DNA from: Zygnema cylindricum
Taxonomy: Eukaryota > Streptophyta > Zygnematophyceae > Zygnematales > Zygnemataceae
NCBI GenBank assembly: GCA_037447655.1
Contig: JBBHKE010001179.1
Coordinates: 5,001-69,000, forward strand
Reading direction: 5' to 3'
DNA length: 64,000 nt
Part shown: piece by piece, positions 1 to 12,105 of the stretch
Numbering within the stretch: position 1 is the stretch's first letter
How the letters are laid out: each line of letters opens with the position of its first letter
Translations under genes and position numbers: made by a program
The notes under the pieces: model-generated
Databases searched by the model: none
The model's input: only the letters and a program-made list of their open reading frames with translations
What the model was told of the DNA's origin: nothing

Positions 1-545
<545 letters not shown>

Positions 546-559
546 ATTTTCCTTCAGAA

Positions 560-905
560 GACAACTTTATCTGATTAGAAAATTAAAATATAAAAATATA
601 AAACGATAAAACAAGATTACACAATCATAAAACCGCAAGAAATAAAAGGAATATAAAAAGGAAAAGAAAAAGATAAAAGATAAAAGAAAAAGAAAAAGAT
701 GAAAGAAAAAGAAAAGGAAGAACAAAAAGAAAATGAGGGAAAAAAAATAAAAAAAATGAAGGGGCAGCAGAAAAAGAAACGGAAAAAAAAAAAAAAAGAA
801 AAAGGAAAGCAAAAAAAAGAAAAGAAAATTAAGAGGAAGAAGAAAAAGAAAAAAATAGAAACGAAAAGGGAAAGGGAAAAAGAAAAAAGAGGAAGTAAAA
901 TAGTT
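560..905. repeat. A-rich polypurine tract
   Basis: Nearly continuous AAAGA/GAAAA polypurine sequence. The apparent Lys/Glu-rich or Phe/Leu-rich frames have no domain pattern. Confidence 0.9.
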
Positions 906-2160
906 TCGGAAACTTACTGAAAAAATATTGATTCTACGGACAGTCGAAAAATTATGAAAATCGGATAAAAACATTTTATCTCCTCCACTGTGGCTAAAAT
1001 CTTTTCCAAAAATTTGATTTTTTACATAATTTGTTTTTTGAAAATCGCAAAATTTATTATCAAAAAGTTCTTTCGTACTCAGACGATCGAATTTCGAAAA
1101 ATTTTGGAAAATTTGCAAATTTTGAAAATCTTTGAAATTTTGAAAATTTTGAAATATTTGGAAATTTTGAAAATTTTGGAAATTTTGGAAATTTTGGAAA
1201 TTTCGAAATTGATTTCGAAGGTGAATCAAGGGCTGCCGGTCCACAAAAATAAAAAAAAAGGGGGCGTTTTACGGTTCAGGGTTTAAGGTTTCAGAATTTC
1301 AGAGGGTGGTTAAAACTGTTTTTTAGGGTTTTAAGGATTTTTATTTTAGGGTTTCTGAAAATACAAGAAATTAGGTTTAAAGAGATTTGAAAGTACGTTT
1401 ATAATTTAAGAAAAAAAAAACATTCACATACTTTTTAAAATTATCTAAATAAAAAAAAAAAAAAAAAATTAAACAGATTAAGCATGAAATAAGTAAATCG
1501 AAATAAATGAAAAAAAAAAAAAAAACAAAGAAAAAGAAAACAGAAACAAAAACTAAAAAAAGAAAAACACAAAAAAAACAGAAAACAGAAATAAAAACAG
1601 AAAAATAAATTCTCACCTTCATCATCTTGCAAGTCGATTTCCACAAAAAATAAATAAAATAAAATATAAAAATACGTATGCATTTATATATGAAGGCTCT
1701 TCCTTTTTCCTCCACCTCTTGAAAATTCAAATTTTTGAGGCCAACGTCGTCAGCATCTTCGAATAATCCAAAAAAACCGTACACTTATCAATTTCAAATA
1801 TCGAAATTTGGTTTCGTATAATTTTGGTTTTCGCACTTTTTCCTCAAAATCTGGTTTCATATATAGTTTAGTTTTCGCACTTTATCCCCTGTGGGCATCA
1901 AAGTATCAAACTATGGCACAGTATCATACGAAAAAGTCTCATAATTCATCTCCCTCATTCTGCGGACGTTTTTCTGACCGTTCGATTTTTTAATAAAGTG
2001 CTCATAAATTCCGTGCCGTACAGGATATTGTTTTGTCACTTTGCGAGCCATGTATCTGTACATAAAAGTGTGGTAGAGTACTGACAAAAAGTACATTGTA
2101 CATATGACACATAGGTTTGTAAAGTACGGTGACCACAAAAGTACGTTAGTATGCCTCTAC
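906..2160. other. No gene recognised; A-rich tracts and a short tandem motif
   Basis: Positions about 1085-1215 hold a degenerate tandem of a roughly 9-base unit of the type GAAATTTTG. Positions 1380-1600 are A-rich. A few TTTAGGG-like heptamers near 1320-1355 are isolated and degenerate. I see no supported exon. Confidence 0.7.
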
Positions 2161-2167
2161 CATATAA

Positions 2168-2384
2168 ACCGCGAATCGTTATTAGCGTCAAGGTTTTTTT
2201 CGCCACTTAAAACATCATTTCTCCGTACACACCTGTCGGATTTTCAATTTGAGACCGCCAATCGGAAGCGGAGAACCTTAAATTTCAATCGCAACCGTCA
2301 GATCCACAATCCGACCAGTGTATACGGAGAAAAATGTTTTAAGTGGCGAAAAAAACCTTGACGCTAATAACGATTCGCGGTGTA
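2168..2384. mobile_element. ~220-bp TIR element (MITE), TACACCG family, short type
   Basis: The left end CCGCGAATCGTTATTAGCG is the exact reverse complement of the right end CGCTAATAACGATTCGCGG. Inverted pairing continues inward through TTTCGCCACTTAAAACAT, so the arms form a long hairpin. No coding capacity. Related copies lie at 13836, 24815, 60672 and 62797, with half copies at 14092, 51209 and 63891. It is a non-autonomous DNA element. Confidence 0.9.
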
Positions 2385-3884
2385 GTTGTTCAAATCGTGC
2401 GATTTTTTCCTTTTTTCCGATTTCTAACACATAAAAACAGATTTTTCCGATCCCTTCCTCTTCACCTTCCCTTCTCTCTAACAGTAATTACAGGAGAGGG
2501 AGGGGAAGGAGATAATGGAGAGAGATGGAAAGACTGCTCCCATCCCTTCCTCCTCACCTTCAAATCTTTCATCCCTCTCTCCTTCCTCTCCGTCCACCTA
2601 TATTAAGTCCGGTTTTAAACAAAATAATAAGATTGTTGTTTTGATTTAATTTCTTTTTGGTTTCTTGCTCTTTAAAAAAAAAAAAAATGCTGTTGATTTT
2701 TTGTTTTTTTTGTTTTTTGTTTCTTTTATACATTTTTTACATTTGTAAGTTTCCAATATCATTTTTTCCCGTTATCTTTCTGTCCGGTAAACTGAACGGC
2801 AAATTTACAGAAAATGTACGATTTTTTCCGGGAATTGTACGAACTTTGACGAAAAGATACGTTGCACTTCATAGTACTTCATAGTACCGGTAAACTGAAC
2901 AGATATTTTACGGGAAATGTACGGAATTGTATCGAAAATGTATGGACTATTACGACAAGAGACTTTGCACTGTTGCGCCAAGTGCGCGCGGTAATATGAT
3001 TCGTAGTGTTGGGTATCGAGGACCTTTTGCCGATATTCGATATATATCGAATTTCAGGTACCCGATTGTACTCAACGGTGCTTTATTTGTACCAATGTGT
3101 ACTTTAAACGTACAATTTTTGACAAAATGACGTAGGTGACAGTGCGCAACCAAAACAGTCACTGTCATGATCAATTCCCTTATTCAAATATAGATAGTTG
3201 TTTAGCTTTCATTTAATGGAAAATGTACAAACTGCGGTACATGTAAAATTCTTTTTTTTTACATGTACGCAATATTACGGATACGAAATCGTTAACGATT
3301 TTAAAGATTTTTTCAAATAGTTCTTCCGGATTTCTACGTATTATTGGCGCATTTGAATTGTGTGTAAAATGCGGTTTGAACAACTATGGCCTCTACATTA
3401 CGTCAAAATACGTTATTGTACTGTATTGTAATTTTTTGTACTGTAGTTTAAAACTTTTCGGATGCATGTTTGGAATTGGTCACATTCCAGCCATCATATA
3501 TCATCAAAAGCATACTAAAGTGGTCATTGTTGGTTTGTAGTGTCGCATGTCTGTGGAAAAAGTTTAATTTCTAAGTTCGAAAGTTCGAATCTTTTTGGCC
3601 TTTCCAGAAGGGGCAAACTTTGTTTTTCTTTTTTGTACATTATATAATCGTCGCTTTATCGTACGGATAGATTGATATAGAGTTCGACGTGGAATTCATT
3701 TGTTTCAATGCGCTTCAGTTACAGTTTGTTGTGTATGTTTGTTGTTTAGTTTCATAATACTTTTGTACTTCCATATAGCTTTGTTGGCGTTGTTTGACTT
3801 GGGAGCATTTTTGCTCTTTAGTGTACTTTGGAAGAACTGTTAACGTTAAGTTTTTAAGAAAGTGTTGAAGGTATAATTTGTGTT

Positions 3885-3887
<3 letters not shown>
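2385..3887. other. No gene recognised
   Basis: Positions 2455-2590 hold pyrimidine-rich sequence followed by its approximate purine-rich inverse. Positions 3008-3070 start with TGTTGGGTATCG and contain a palindromic GATATTCGATATATATCG core, resembling the segment at 26075-26215. Scattered short ORFs show no recognisable domain. Confidence 0.6.

Positions 3888-3938
<51 letters not shown>
3888..3938. repeat. (GA)n microsatellite
   Basis: About 50 bases of pure GA dinucleotide. Confidence 0.95.
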
Positions 3939-3943
<5 letters not shown>

Positions 3944-3949
3944 AAGGAA

Positions 3950-4631
3950 TGTCCCCTTGTGCCAAATTAAGGGTTTTTTTCTGTCGTTTTCCTTAGAAAC
4001 TTATCGTCGTACTGTTGAAGTTACAACTGTACGAAAAATGTGGAAAAATAAGAAGTATAATTTCTGTCAACGTTAAACTTAGAATGTACAATATGTTTTA
4101 CCACCCATGGCCACTTTAAGAAACGACATCTTCAGACTTTATCTTAAAACACATTGGTGATGTGTTTTAAAATAAAGTATCATCGCACCAAAAATAGAAA
4201 AACAACTTCACAACCCTCAAAAATTATCAAAATTTTAAACAATCTCAAACGACGAGAAAAAGAACACGACTCGGTATGTTTTGACCGTTTGCGTCTAGTA
4301 TGTCGTGGTTTAGTAGGGAGGTTTTTTTTTGCAGGAGTCTCAGAATTCTGATGCCATTTCACGTCGACCCGATATGAGATGCAAAGGCAAAGAGCGTTTT
4401 CTTCAACCATAAACAACATATGGCTGAAAGACTCAATGTCTACATTGTCAAGCAAAGATATGCAACGTAATAAGCAGCTACAAAAAATAACAAGGTTTTG
4501 TCGATGTATACAACCGTCATAGACGTAAATGATGATTTTGGTTTTACGCATTGGGACACATGAAAATAGTGTATGAGAATCTTCACTAGAATATAAAGTT
4601 AAGTTCGCTAAGTTACAATAACATGGGGATC
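3950..4631. mobile_element. Degenerate TIR element, GTCCCCATGT family
   Basis: The left edge reads GTCCCCTTGTGCC followed by AAGGGTTTTTTTCTGTCG. The right edge reads AAGTTCGCTAAGTTACAA then ACATGGGGAT. The same order of motifs occurs in the better copy at 59541-60327. No transposase frame is present, so this is an old non-autonomous copy. Confidence 0.65.
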
Positions 4632-5071
4632 CTACGAGTTGTTATTACTATAGGTTAATATTCACCAAAACATTATGGACCTTTGTTAAGTATGACTCTT
4701 GTTCCTCTGGTGAATATTTCTATAATTACGCTTGTGTGAATGTGTGTATTTGGTGTGTATTCGATCCATCATATACTAATAATGACACATTGCAAGAGTT
4801 ATTTTTTCTTTTAAAATTCAGAATGATGTCTACTACATCAAGCAAAGCAAACACCGAAGTGGGCATCAAGCAGACCGGATGATGCCTACATTCTTTTTCC
4901 GTTAGCAAGCATGTGGTGAAAGAATTCACATCACATCTTGCAACGTTTCCACACTGGACAAAACATCGTACAATTTGCAATAAGCATTAACGCATTTCAA
5001 GAAATCCACAACCACAATTATTTTCTTAAATCTGAATGTAACGTTACCAATCGCTGCAGTAGAGGAGGGAG

Positions 5072-5298
5072 AATGACCACGAGAGGAGGGTGATGAGGAA
5101 GAAGTTCCAAATGGGGGGGCACAAGGGGAAGTGAACAGCGTAGAACAAGATGAAAGAGACGGCAACGACTCGGATGACGAAGGTAGCGAGGACGAGAAAG
5201 TGATGAACGAGCGTCCGATGGGAAACCCGTCTAAGAGAAAGGCCAAAACCCCGAGAAAACGAGGAAATCGTAAAAAGGGGAGGAGACAGAGAGCTTAG
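5072..5298 (+). CDS. Possible C-terminal exon remnant, acidic then Lys/Arg-rich
   Basis: I do not recognise this gene. An open frame follows a TGA and lacks an ATG. It encodes about 75 residues ending in TAG at 5296-5298. The first half is acidic (runs such as EEGDEEEVPNG, then DSDDEGSEDEK). The last third is strongly basic (SKRKAKTPRKRGNRKKGRRQ). The acid-to-base switch, the lack of simple repeats and a stop right after the basic tail look like the C-terminus of a nuclear or nucleic-acid-binding protein. It could be a terminal exon, a pseudogene fragment, or a piece of a transposable-element ORF. No upstream exon is visible, and a tandem repeat begins about 90 bases downstream. Confidence 0.3.
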
Positions 5299-5385
5299 GG
5301 AGGCGGGGGTGGCCAATAGAATGCTCTACACAAGTGATATGGTGGAAGCTCACTTTTTGGGGAAAAGTGAGCTTAGGGTGTATTA

Positions 5386-5905
5386 GGGTACCGAGCCGTA
5401 AATCGGGCATATCTTCGTAACGACACACCGGAATCACGCGCCGCTAATAACCCCTTGAAGAGGACTTCAAAAGCTTTTGAATGAATTATCGACCGACAAC
5501 ATCGGCCGAGAAACAGCGGGAACCGAGAATTACCAAGGATGACAATCGATTGAGACTCTAACATGGGTACTGGGACTTATTTCGGCCGTATCTTTGCAAC
5601 GAGACACCGGAAACACGCGCCGTAAATTCTGCTGAGAAGAGGACTTATAAAGCTACACAACGATCTATGAAAATTCAAAATCCGGTGAGCGACAGCGAAA
5701 ACCGTTTGTTACCAAGTATGACAATCTACCGCGGTCTCTTACTCGGGTACCGGTCCGTATTTCGGGCATATCTTCCGAACAACGAATCGGCATCATGCGC
5801 CGTTAATTTTGTCGTAAAGACGACTTCTAAGGCTACGTAAAGAGTTTTCACACGTCAAAATCCGGCAATCGAAGGCAGAGAATCAATTTCTCAAAGTTAG
5901 TGCCC
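5386..5905. repeat. Tandem repeat, ~180-bp period, about three diverged units
   Basis: Units begin at about 5386 (GGGTACCGAGCCGTA), 5565 (GGGTACTGGGACTTAT) and 5745 (GGGTACCGGTCCGTAT). Each continues with a related CGGGCATATCTTCG-like segment, then a CACGCGCCGTAAT-like segment, then GAGGACTTCTAAGGCT-like sequence. The spacing is 179-180 bases, a nucleosome-scale period common in plant satellites. It is locally GC-richer than its surroundings. Confidence 0.8.
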
Positions 5906-8179
5906 GAATAATTCACTTTAGTGGACTTTTTCTACACCGGTTGGATGCCCAATAGCCTAAGTGGTCAAAGTGTTCCGATTCGGGTTTCTCAATTTTTTTT
6001 GGTGTAGAAGACCTTAAATAATGGAACTTTTACTAAGTCGAGTTTTTGCTAAAACGAACGAATCGGTAGGAACAATAGGCTTTTCGAAAAGTCCACTCGA
6101 AGTGGACTTTTTCAGAAATAGTCCACTTAAGCGGATCTTGGCAACTTAACGGGTCAAGATCCGTCCATTCTATCTCTCGATTCTACGAATCATAACACCT
6201 AGAGGAAGATAGAGTGAATAAGAAGATAGGGATTAATGGGGAGAGATAGAGGACGAAAGGAGGGAGGGAGGGAAGGAGGGAGGGAAGGAAGGAGGGAAGG
6301 AAGGAATACGGGAGAGAGAGAGAGGGAGGGAGAACGGGAGGTAGGGTGCGTACAAAAATAGGCAGGTAGGTAGCGGTGAAAAGGGAAAATGGGGTAGGGG
6401 AAAGAGAGATGAAAAGGAATCAAGAATGAGGGGAAGGGATTGTGGAAGAGAAGAAACGGGACTAAGAGAGAGGGGAGAGGGACTATGAGAATGTGAGGGA
6501 GGAAGAGAGTGGGGGATGGGTGGGAGGGCGAGATAAATCGATCTTAGTCCAGGCCATTGTAAATGCTTGAACATATGTTTTTTATGATTTGTGCGGGATA
6601 TTTTTCATTTCCTCTTATATTATCAATCAAGAAGCAAAATATTCCTTTGGGCTTTTTTTTCAAACTTTTTTGTTACCTGAATGGAAATAGCCAGAAGGTG
6701 TTGCAACCTCGTGTTCTTTTTTTCTACGTTACCGAGTTTTTGAGCAAATTAGTTGAGTTTGACCTTTTCCAAAGGAGTATTGGTGCCAATCTAATGACGG
6801 TGTGGATATAATGAATTAAAAATAATTCAAAGATGACACGCCAAAAGACCCATTCCTTTGATCAAGTTAGAGAAGCTTCGATTTTCGAAAAAACTGAACC
6901 ATAAGAAATAAGAAATATAGTATGATTTTGAAATATCAACAGTTTTTATCTCTCACACACACAATATCTTAAGCTAAGAACTTTGGCTGGGAGAGTTTAA
7001 AGAGAAGGGTAGAGGTCAAGATTCGGGTTGGGAGTATTGTTTGATTTGTGCAATTGGCTGGCATCCTCTTCTACACCTCTCATTATTTGAACAGAATTAA
7101 GCATCCTAACGGGACCAAACTTAACAACGTAAAAAGATGTTATCACTAGTTTACATGGATGGAGTGCAAAATGTGTCCGTGTGAGACTTAATCTGCTCAC
7201 TATTTACGAGGCACTGAATTATAGCCGAAAGTTTTAATTGAAGACAAAATTGAATGGTGTTTTATTAGATCAAAGAGTCCTAAAATTTCTTAACGCTCAG
7301 AAAGCTTTTAAACCAATTTTGGGTTTCTTATAACCAGACATTGACAAACAACTCACCAGATATTATCACCACTCTAAGTGTTGTATGGTCAATTTTAATA
7401 GCTTAGCTATGATACTTCTGCCGCTCACCAGGTTAGTTTATACTTATGCCTTAATCAATGTCAAAATTCAAGCATTAAAAATAAAAATTGCCATAATCAA
7501 GACTCGAAAAAGATACCTGCTTTCCCCAAAAATATCATAACTTATTATCAATAAAAACATACTTTATATAGAATTCACACTGCGTATCAAGCGTAGAGGA
7601 CCTACTTATACAAATCACCCATTCATTAACTTGCGCCAGGTGAGCTTTAAGATTTAGCCAACGTACTTCAATTGTAGGAGGCAATCAAAACCTGTCACAC
7701 TAAACACCAAATCAATTGATTCCCTCTACGCAAAAACCCACTTACCATTTAACATGGTTTCTCTAAATATAGGTAACTGCAGAATTTTGGACTATTCAAA
7801 AGGCTAGTTCAAATAGAAAAATCTGACCTGGTCAACACCAAGAAAAATCTTGAATCTCTTCAATCTTTATGTGATACTTTTTTAGGGGTCTCTGTAAAAG
7901 TTTATGCAGCAATTTCCCACACGAATTGTAGCCAGTGAACTGGAGAAAGTCCAATCAGTGATTTGTCTTAAATTTCTGATAGCGGCCAATCAGTCAGTAC
8001 GTTCTGTGCGCCAATCAAATTGACATCAAACTGATAAACGTGTCGATCTTCATTTGCCTAGACACAACAATGTGTTGAAATTTCTGACTACCTCATTCCT
8101 TCAGTATGAAAACTCCTTTGAAAGACTGAGACAATCATGTGAAACGTTGCATAAAAAAGAAACATGAAGCCTCACGATA
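5906..8179. other. No gene recognised; palindromic and purine-rich segments
   Basis: Positions 5930-6140 repeat AGTGGACTTTTTC and include the palindrome AGTCCACTCGAAGTGGACT near 6099-6117. Positions 6255-6320 are a GGGAGGAA-type microsatellite within purine-rich DNA to about 6530. Positions 6540-8179 are AT-rich with short ORFs lacking recognisable domains. Part of the stretch next to 8180 is presumably the 3' UTR of the lectin-like gene. Confidence 0.6.
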
Positions 8180-9203
8180 TTATGTCCCACGTTTAATAAC
8201 GCGTACTTCACTCAAGTGTAGAAATTGTTGTCCTCCCATTCTCAACCACACGTACCGACCACTAAGAACGCAAGTTTTCACAAAAGGGAAACCAAATATT
8301 CCATCGCTATATCGATCAAAGTAAAATTCATTGTCGGGATCGCACTCGATATTTCCTTCCGCATTCCAAAAAGTCATATTGTTTCCCACCCATACTTCAA
8401 TCCCACTTAGACGCTCCCAACAAATCTCACATGCTACACCATCGGAGCAACAAATACGGTTATAAAGCTGCACGCTGCTGATATCATATTCCTGTCCCAA
8501 ATCGACTTGCCACCACGCATCGTTTTCATATAACGTGTGAAACCATGTTCCCCAAGGAATTCCATCGACTCCAAAGTTAGAATAATAAGTGTTCCCGTTA
8601 TCAGGAGGATATATGCTACTCATGGTTGTGAGCTTCTTCAGGGCAACATTATCTGTTGAAGCTCAAGGAAAACAGTCAGCAATGTTTGTGTTAGAAAAAC
8701 ATGTTGAAAATGGTGTTGTTTAAAAGAAAAAATGGATGGTAAATGAGGTTTTTCTCCACCGTCTGAGAAGGCGTAAAACATGTAAAAAGTACACGGCACA
8801 AAACCAGTGAAAATTGCTGACTAATCGATGTAAAAAATACTAAGAATAATCGATGTGAAAAGTACTTACCTCCTGAGAGTCCGACGATTCCTGTGCTGTT
8901 AACCACATCAGTGCCGACTGCATACTTCAGCCTACATAATTGTGTTTCCGGGAAGTAGTTGAATGCGAGACAGCTTGTCACATTATTACAAGTGTCACAA
9001 CATCCTCCCAGTGACGTGACAATGGGACTGTAGCTCGGAATATCGTACCCATTAATTTCCCATCCATCCAAAACCTCACATTCACTAGCAAATGTTGTGG
9101 GAGGAAAGGGAGGTGCAGGAGACGGTGGAGGTGGAGGAGGAGATGGAGGTAGGGGTGGTGGAGATGGTGGACGTGGAGGTGAAGGAGGAGCAGGCGGCTT
9201 CAT
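8180..9203 (-). CDS. PAN/Apple - proline-rich - F5/8C (F-type lectin-like) secreted protein, copy 3 of 3
   Basis: Predicted wall or extracellular-matrix glycan-binding protein. The upstream visible exon (8870-9203) encodes a (SPPPPP)-type linker and a cysteine-rich PAN/Apple-like domain (CEVLDGWEINGYDIP, GGCCDTCNNVTSCLAFNYF, CRLKYAVG). It ends at a GTAAGT donor. The next exon starts at an AG acceptor and covers 8180-8652. It encodes an F5/8 type C domain of the F-type lectin kind (DNVALKK, SNFGVDGIPWGTWFHTLY, WWQVDLGQEYDISSVQLYNR, YVWLR, FLHLSEVRV) and stops at TAA. The junction keeps frame (G|AT giving Asp). The PAN/linker exon is itself preceded by a TTTTTCAG acceptor, so an unseen upstream exon probably supplies the signal peptide and the true start. 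Close paralogues lie at 10290 and 12106. Ligand specificity is not inferable. Confidence 0.8.
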
Positions 9204-9329
9204 TACTGAAAAATAAACAGACAGGACGTATAAAAAAGGAAGAGCTCTTATTTAGTTCTTAAACTTTGTGAGTTAAAATAAAGGCAAAAACGCTCAACAC
9301 TAGACCGTGAATTACTGTATCAGTTAATG

Positions 9330-9489
9330 GCAGTTATTTGGATCCTGGAGAGTTTGTCTCTTGACCATTTTTGAGATTCCGACGAATTTAGGGTTTGACA
9401 TTTCCCACAATTGAGCGGCCAGGGCTCGAGTCTAAGACCTCTAACTAACGCTGTCAATGCGCTAACCACCGCGCCACCGGCCCTCATGG
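9330..9489 (-). mobile_element. tRNA-derived SINE-like element
   Basis: On the minus strand a perfect Pol III A box (TGGCGCGGTGG, 9466-9476) follows GGGCCGG. It is followed by TTAGCGCATTG and, about 35 bases on, by the B-box-like ACTCGAGCCC (9422-9431) and TGGCCGC. The outer segments GGGCCGG and CTGGCCG are largely complementary, like a relic acceptor stem. A non-tRNA tail runs towards 9330. The exact 3' end and target duplication were not resolved. It is not a functional tRNA gene because the anticodon arm is not well formed. Confidence 0.65.
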
Positions 9490-10289
9490 TGGGTATTTCT
9501 GTTTTATTTCTTGTGCGAGCGTAACCATATCCCCGGTTCTATCGACTTCTCTTGCCCAATTGAATAACCATAAATTAACATTAACAACACTAATTATATG
9601 TTTCCTAATTCTAATTCTGTAAGCGGTTGAGAATCGTCTTGGAACTCACACCGTGGAAACCCACTGTACACTTCTTAACGCTGATGAAAAATCATTGTGT
9701 TCTATTGCGGTCTACACTGGTTGCCAACCATTTCCTTAAGTACATGTACTAGTAAAATCTGATTGTTATCGGCATCAAATTGGTGAAGGCTATCCAGAAA
9801 ATAATTTGGGATTGTACAGTCATAAAAGCTATCCACCAAAATATTTCTCTTTCGCGTATTCAGCATATAAATTAAACATCTATGCCTATAGTACATTATT
9901 CCTTAAAAACAGGTAGTTTTTCTCCGTGAATATTTTAAGTTCACGAACATCTATAATCTGTGTCGGTTTACATTGTTTTTTTTTTGAATTATGTAATACA
10001 CACTACATTGTAGTCTTAAACAACGAAGTTAGATTACCATTTATTTCTCCTATTATTTTATTTTGCTATCTCAACCAAACAAACCTCAAACCAAAATATA
10101 CCACAGAGGTGAAACCTACAAAAATGTTCAATTCGAGTGACTTACAAATAAAGATTTCCTAGCTTTCCGATCTCCCTTTGTAACGTGAACTCCACGTGGG
10201 AGAATAATCATTAGTTTCTTTATTCCAAATCAATTGATCTTAAGGGATTACGCAGAATTGAGTGGAAAGGAGAGCTTCAACCCACAATA
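9490..10289. other. Intergenic, no gene recognised
   Basis: AT-rich spacer between two tandem lectin-like genes. Short ORFs on both strands have no domain signature. Confidence 0.6.
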
Positions 10290-11346
10290 TTACTCACCAC
10301 GTTTCATCACTCGAACTTCACTCAAGTGTAAAAATTGTGGTCCTTCCAGTCTCAGCCAAACATATCGACCACTAAGAGCGCAAGTTTTTACAAAAGGAAA
10401 AGAAAATGTTTCTTGAAAATACTGGTAGAAATAAAATTCATCGTCAGGGTCACACTCGATATTTCCTTCCGCGTTCCAAGAATTCATGTTGTTTCCCACC
10501 CATACTTCAATCCCATTTAGACGCTCCCAACAGATTTCGCACGCTACACCTCTGGAACAACAAATTCGGTTGTAAAGCTGCACACTACTGATTTTGTATT
10601 CCTTCCCCAAGTCTACTTGCCACCACGCATCGCTTTCATATAATGTGTGAAACCATGTTCCCCACGGAATTCCGTCGACTCCAAAGTTAGAGTAAAAAGT
10701 GTTCCCGTCGTAAACAGGATATATACTACTCATGGTCGTCCGCTTCTTCAAGGCAACATTATCTGTTAAAGCACAAGGAAAACAAAAAGAAAAACTTGAA
10801 AATAGTGACGTTGTTTAAACAAACATGGAAGGTTAATGAAGATTTTACTTCACCATCTAATTGGATATACGATTGTGATATATATACGATTGTGATATAT
10901 ATATAAGTGGTCAACACAAGTTTTGCCAAAAAAATTTAGCGTAGTTAATGTGGAAAGTGGTTACCTCCCGAGAGACCGACAACTCCAGTGCTATTAACCA
11001 CATCAGTACCCACTGCATATTTCAGCCAACATCTTCGTGTTTCGGGGAAATAATTGAAGGCGAGACAGTCTGTCACAATGTTACACGTGTCGCAACATTT
11101 GTTCAGGGACGTCACAATGGAACTGTAGCCAGGAATATCATACCCAATAATTTCCCATCCATTCAAAATTTCACATTTCCTTGCAAATATTGAAGGAGGA
11201 AAAGGTGGTGCAGGACTAGGTGGTGGAGATGGTGGAGGTGGAGGAGGAGATGGGGGTGGTGGTGGAGATGGTGGAGGTGGAGGAGGAGATGGAGGAAGAG
11301 GTGGAGGAGATGGTTGAGGTGGAGGTGGAGGAGCCAGCGGCTTCAT
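10290..11346 (-). CDS. PAN/Apple - proline-rich - F5/8C (F-type lectin-like) secreted protein, copy 2 of 3
   Basis: Same two-exon design as its neighbours. The exon 10965-11346 opens with a long (SPPPPP)-type linker, about 45 residues and the longest of the three. A PAN/Apple-like domain follows (CEILNGWEIIGYDIPGY, KCCDTCNIVTDCLAFNYF, CWLKYAVGTDVVNSTGVV). It ends at a GTAACC donor. The second exon (10290-10762) encodes the F5/8C domain (DNVALKK, SNFGVDGIPWGTWFHTLY, WWQVDLGKEYKISSVQLYNR, WERLNGIEVWVGNNM, FLHLSEVRVMKRGE) and ends at TAA. A TTTTTTCAG acceptor abuts the first ATG, so an upstream signal-peptide exon is probable. The linker DNA is a GGTGGAGGA-type minisatellite, which explains its length. 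The final codons GGTGAGTAA also look like a splice donor, but all three paralogues terminate at this position, so I read it as the true end. Confidence 0.8.
11200..11340. repeat. In-frame minisatellite encoding the proline-rich linker
   Basis: Imperfect tandem GGTGGAGATGGTGGAGGTGG-type units. On the minus strand they encode Ser-Pro-Pro-Pro-Pro-Pro blocks, sites typically hydroxylated and arabinosylated in green-lineage wall glycoproteins. The same tract is shorter in the copy at 9120-9200 and nearly absent in the gene ending at 13362. Confidence 0.85.
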
Positions 11347-12105
11347 AACTGAAAAAATAAACAGATGAAGAACCGAAAAGAAAAGTTTTTTTTTTGGTTA
11401 TTTACTTGAATAGTGAAAATGGTGGCAGAATGCTTATCGCTACTATTACCTTCCACACTATTTAGCAAGTAATGTTTCTATTTATAGAAATCGTAAATCT
11501 TTTCTGTCAACTTTATATCAGTGAGAGCTATACAAAAACCAGAAATGAAGTACATTTAGAATAACTATGCACCATAGTCTTGGGATACAGTCTACTCTAT
11601 TTATAAATCAAAAACTGTTAGGAGCAAAAAATGAATAGTCGTTATCAACATTTTATCGGTGAGTGTTGTCCAAAACATAGTGTGAAATAGTGTATTACAA
11701 GTAGAAAAATATGCAGCATACTCTTGGCTAATTATCTACGCTGTAAAAAAATAAACCTTCTAGTCAGTTAGTAAATGCAATTTTCAAGTTTTTGAGCATC
11801 TTATCTGCGAGTTTACATTACTGGTTTTCTGAATTATGTGGTGCGCACATTACTGCAGTTTACAAAAAATATTTAAATAGCATAGATTTTCCCTCCCAAC
11901 CAAAGAGAAGAAGTACAAAGTCATTTGAGACATTTAAGTAATGTTCATCATTCAAATGCCTTCCAAATGAATAGATTCAGCCTCAGAAAGAAAAACTACC
12001 CCAAGAAATGCTTGTCTTTATAAATACTAATTTTAGCATTTTCAGATGGAATACGCTAATACACATTAAAATCAACCAATGATTTTACGAACCTCTATCC
12101 GTTCT
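11347..12105. other. Intergenic, no gene recognised
   Basis: AT-rich spacer. It should contain the promoter and, by analogy with the upstream paralogue, a signal-peptide exon for the 10290-11346 gene, but no exon could be identified. Confidence 0.5.

Noticed and set aside
567-1244. 225-codon minus-strand ORF rich in Phe and Leu
   Set aside because: Product of A-rich polypurine and AAATTTTGG-type repeats read in antisense; it would be an implausible poly-Phe protein.
1310-1360. Telomere-like TTTAGGG heptamers
   Set aside because: Only isolated, spaced and degenerate occurrences; no tandem array.
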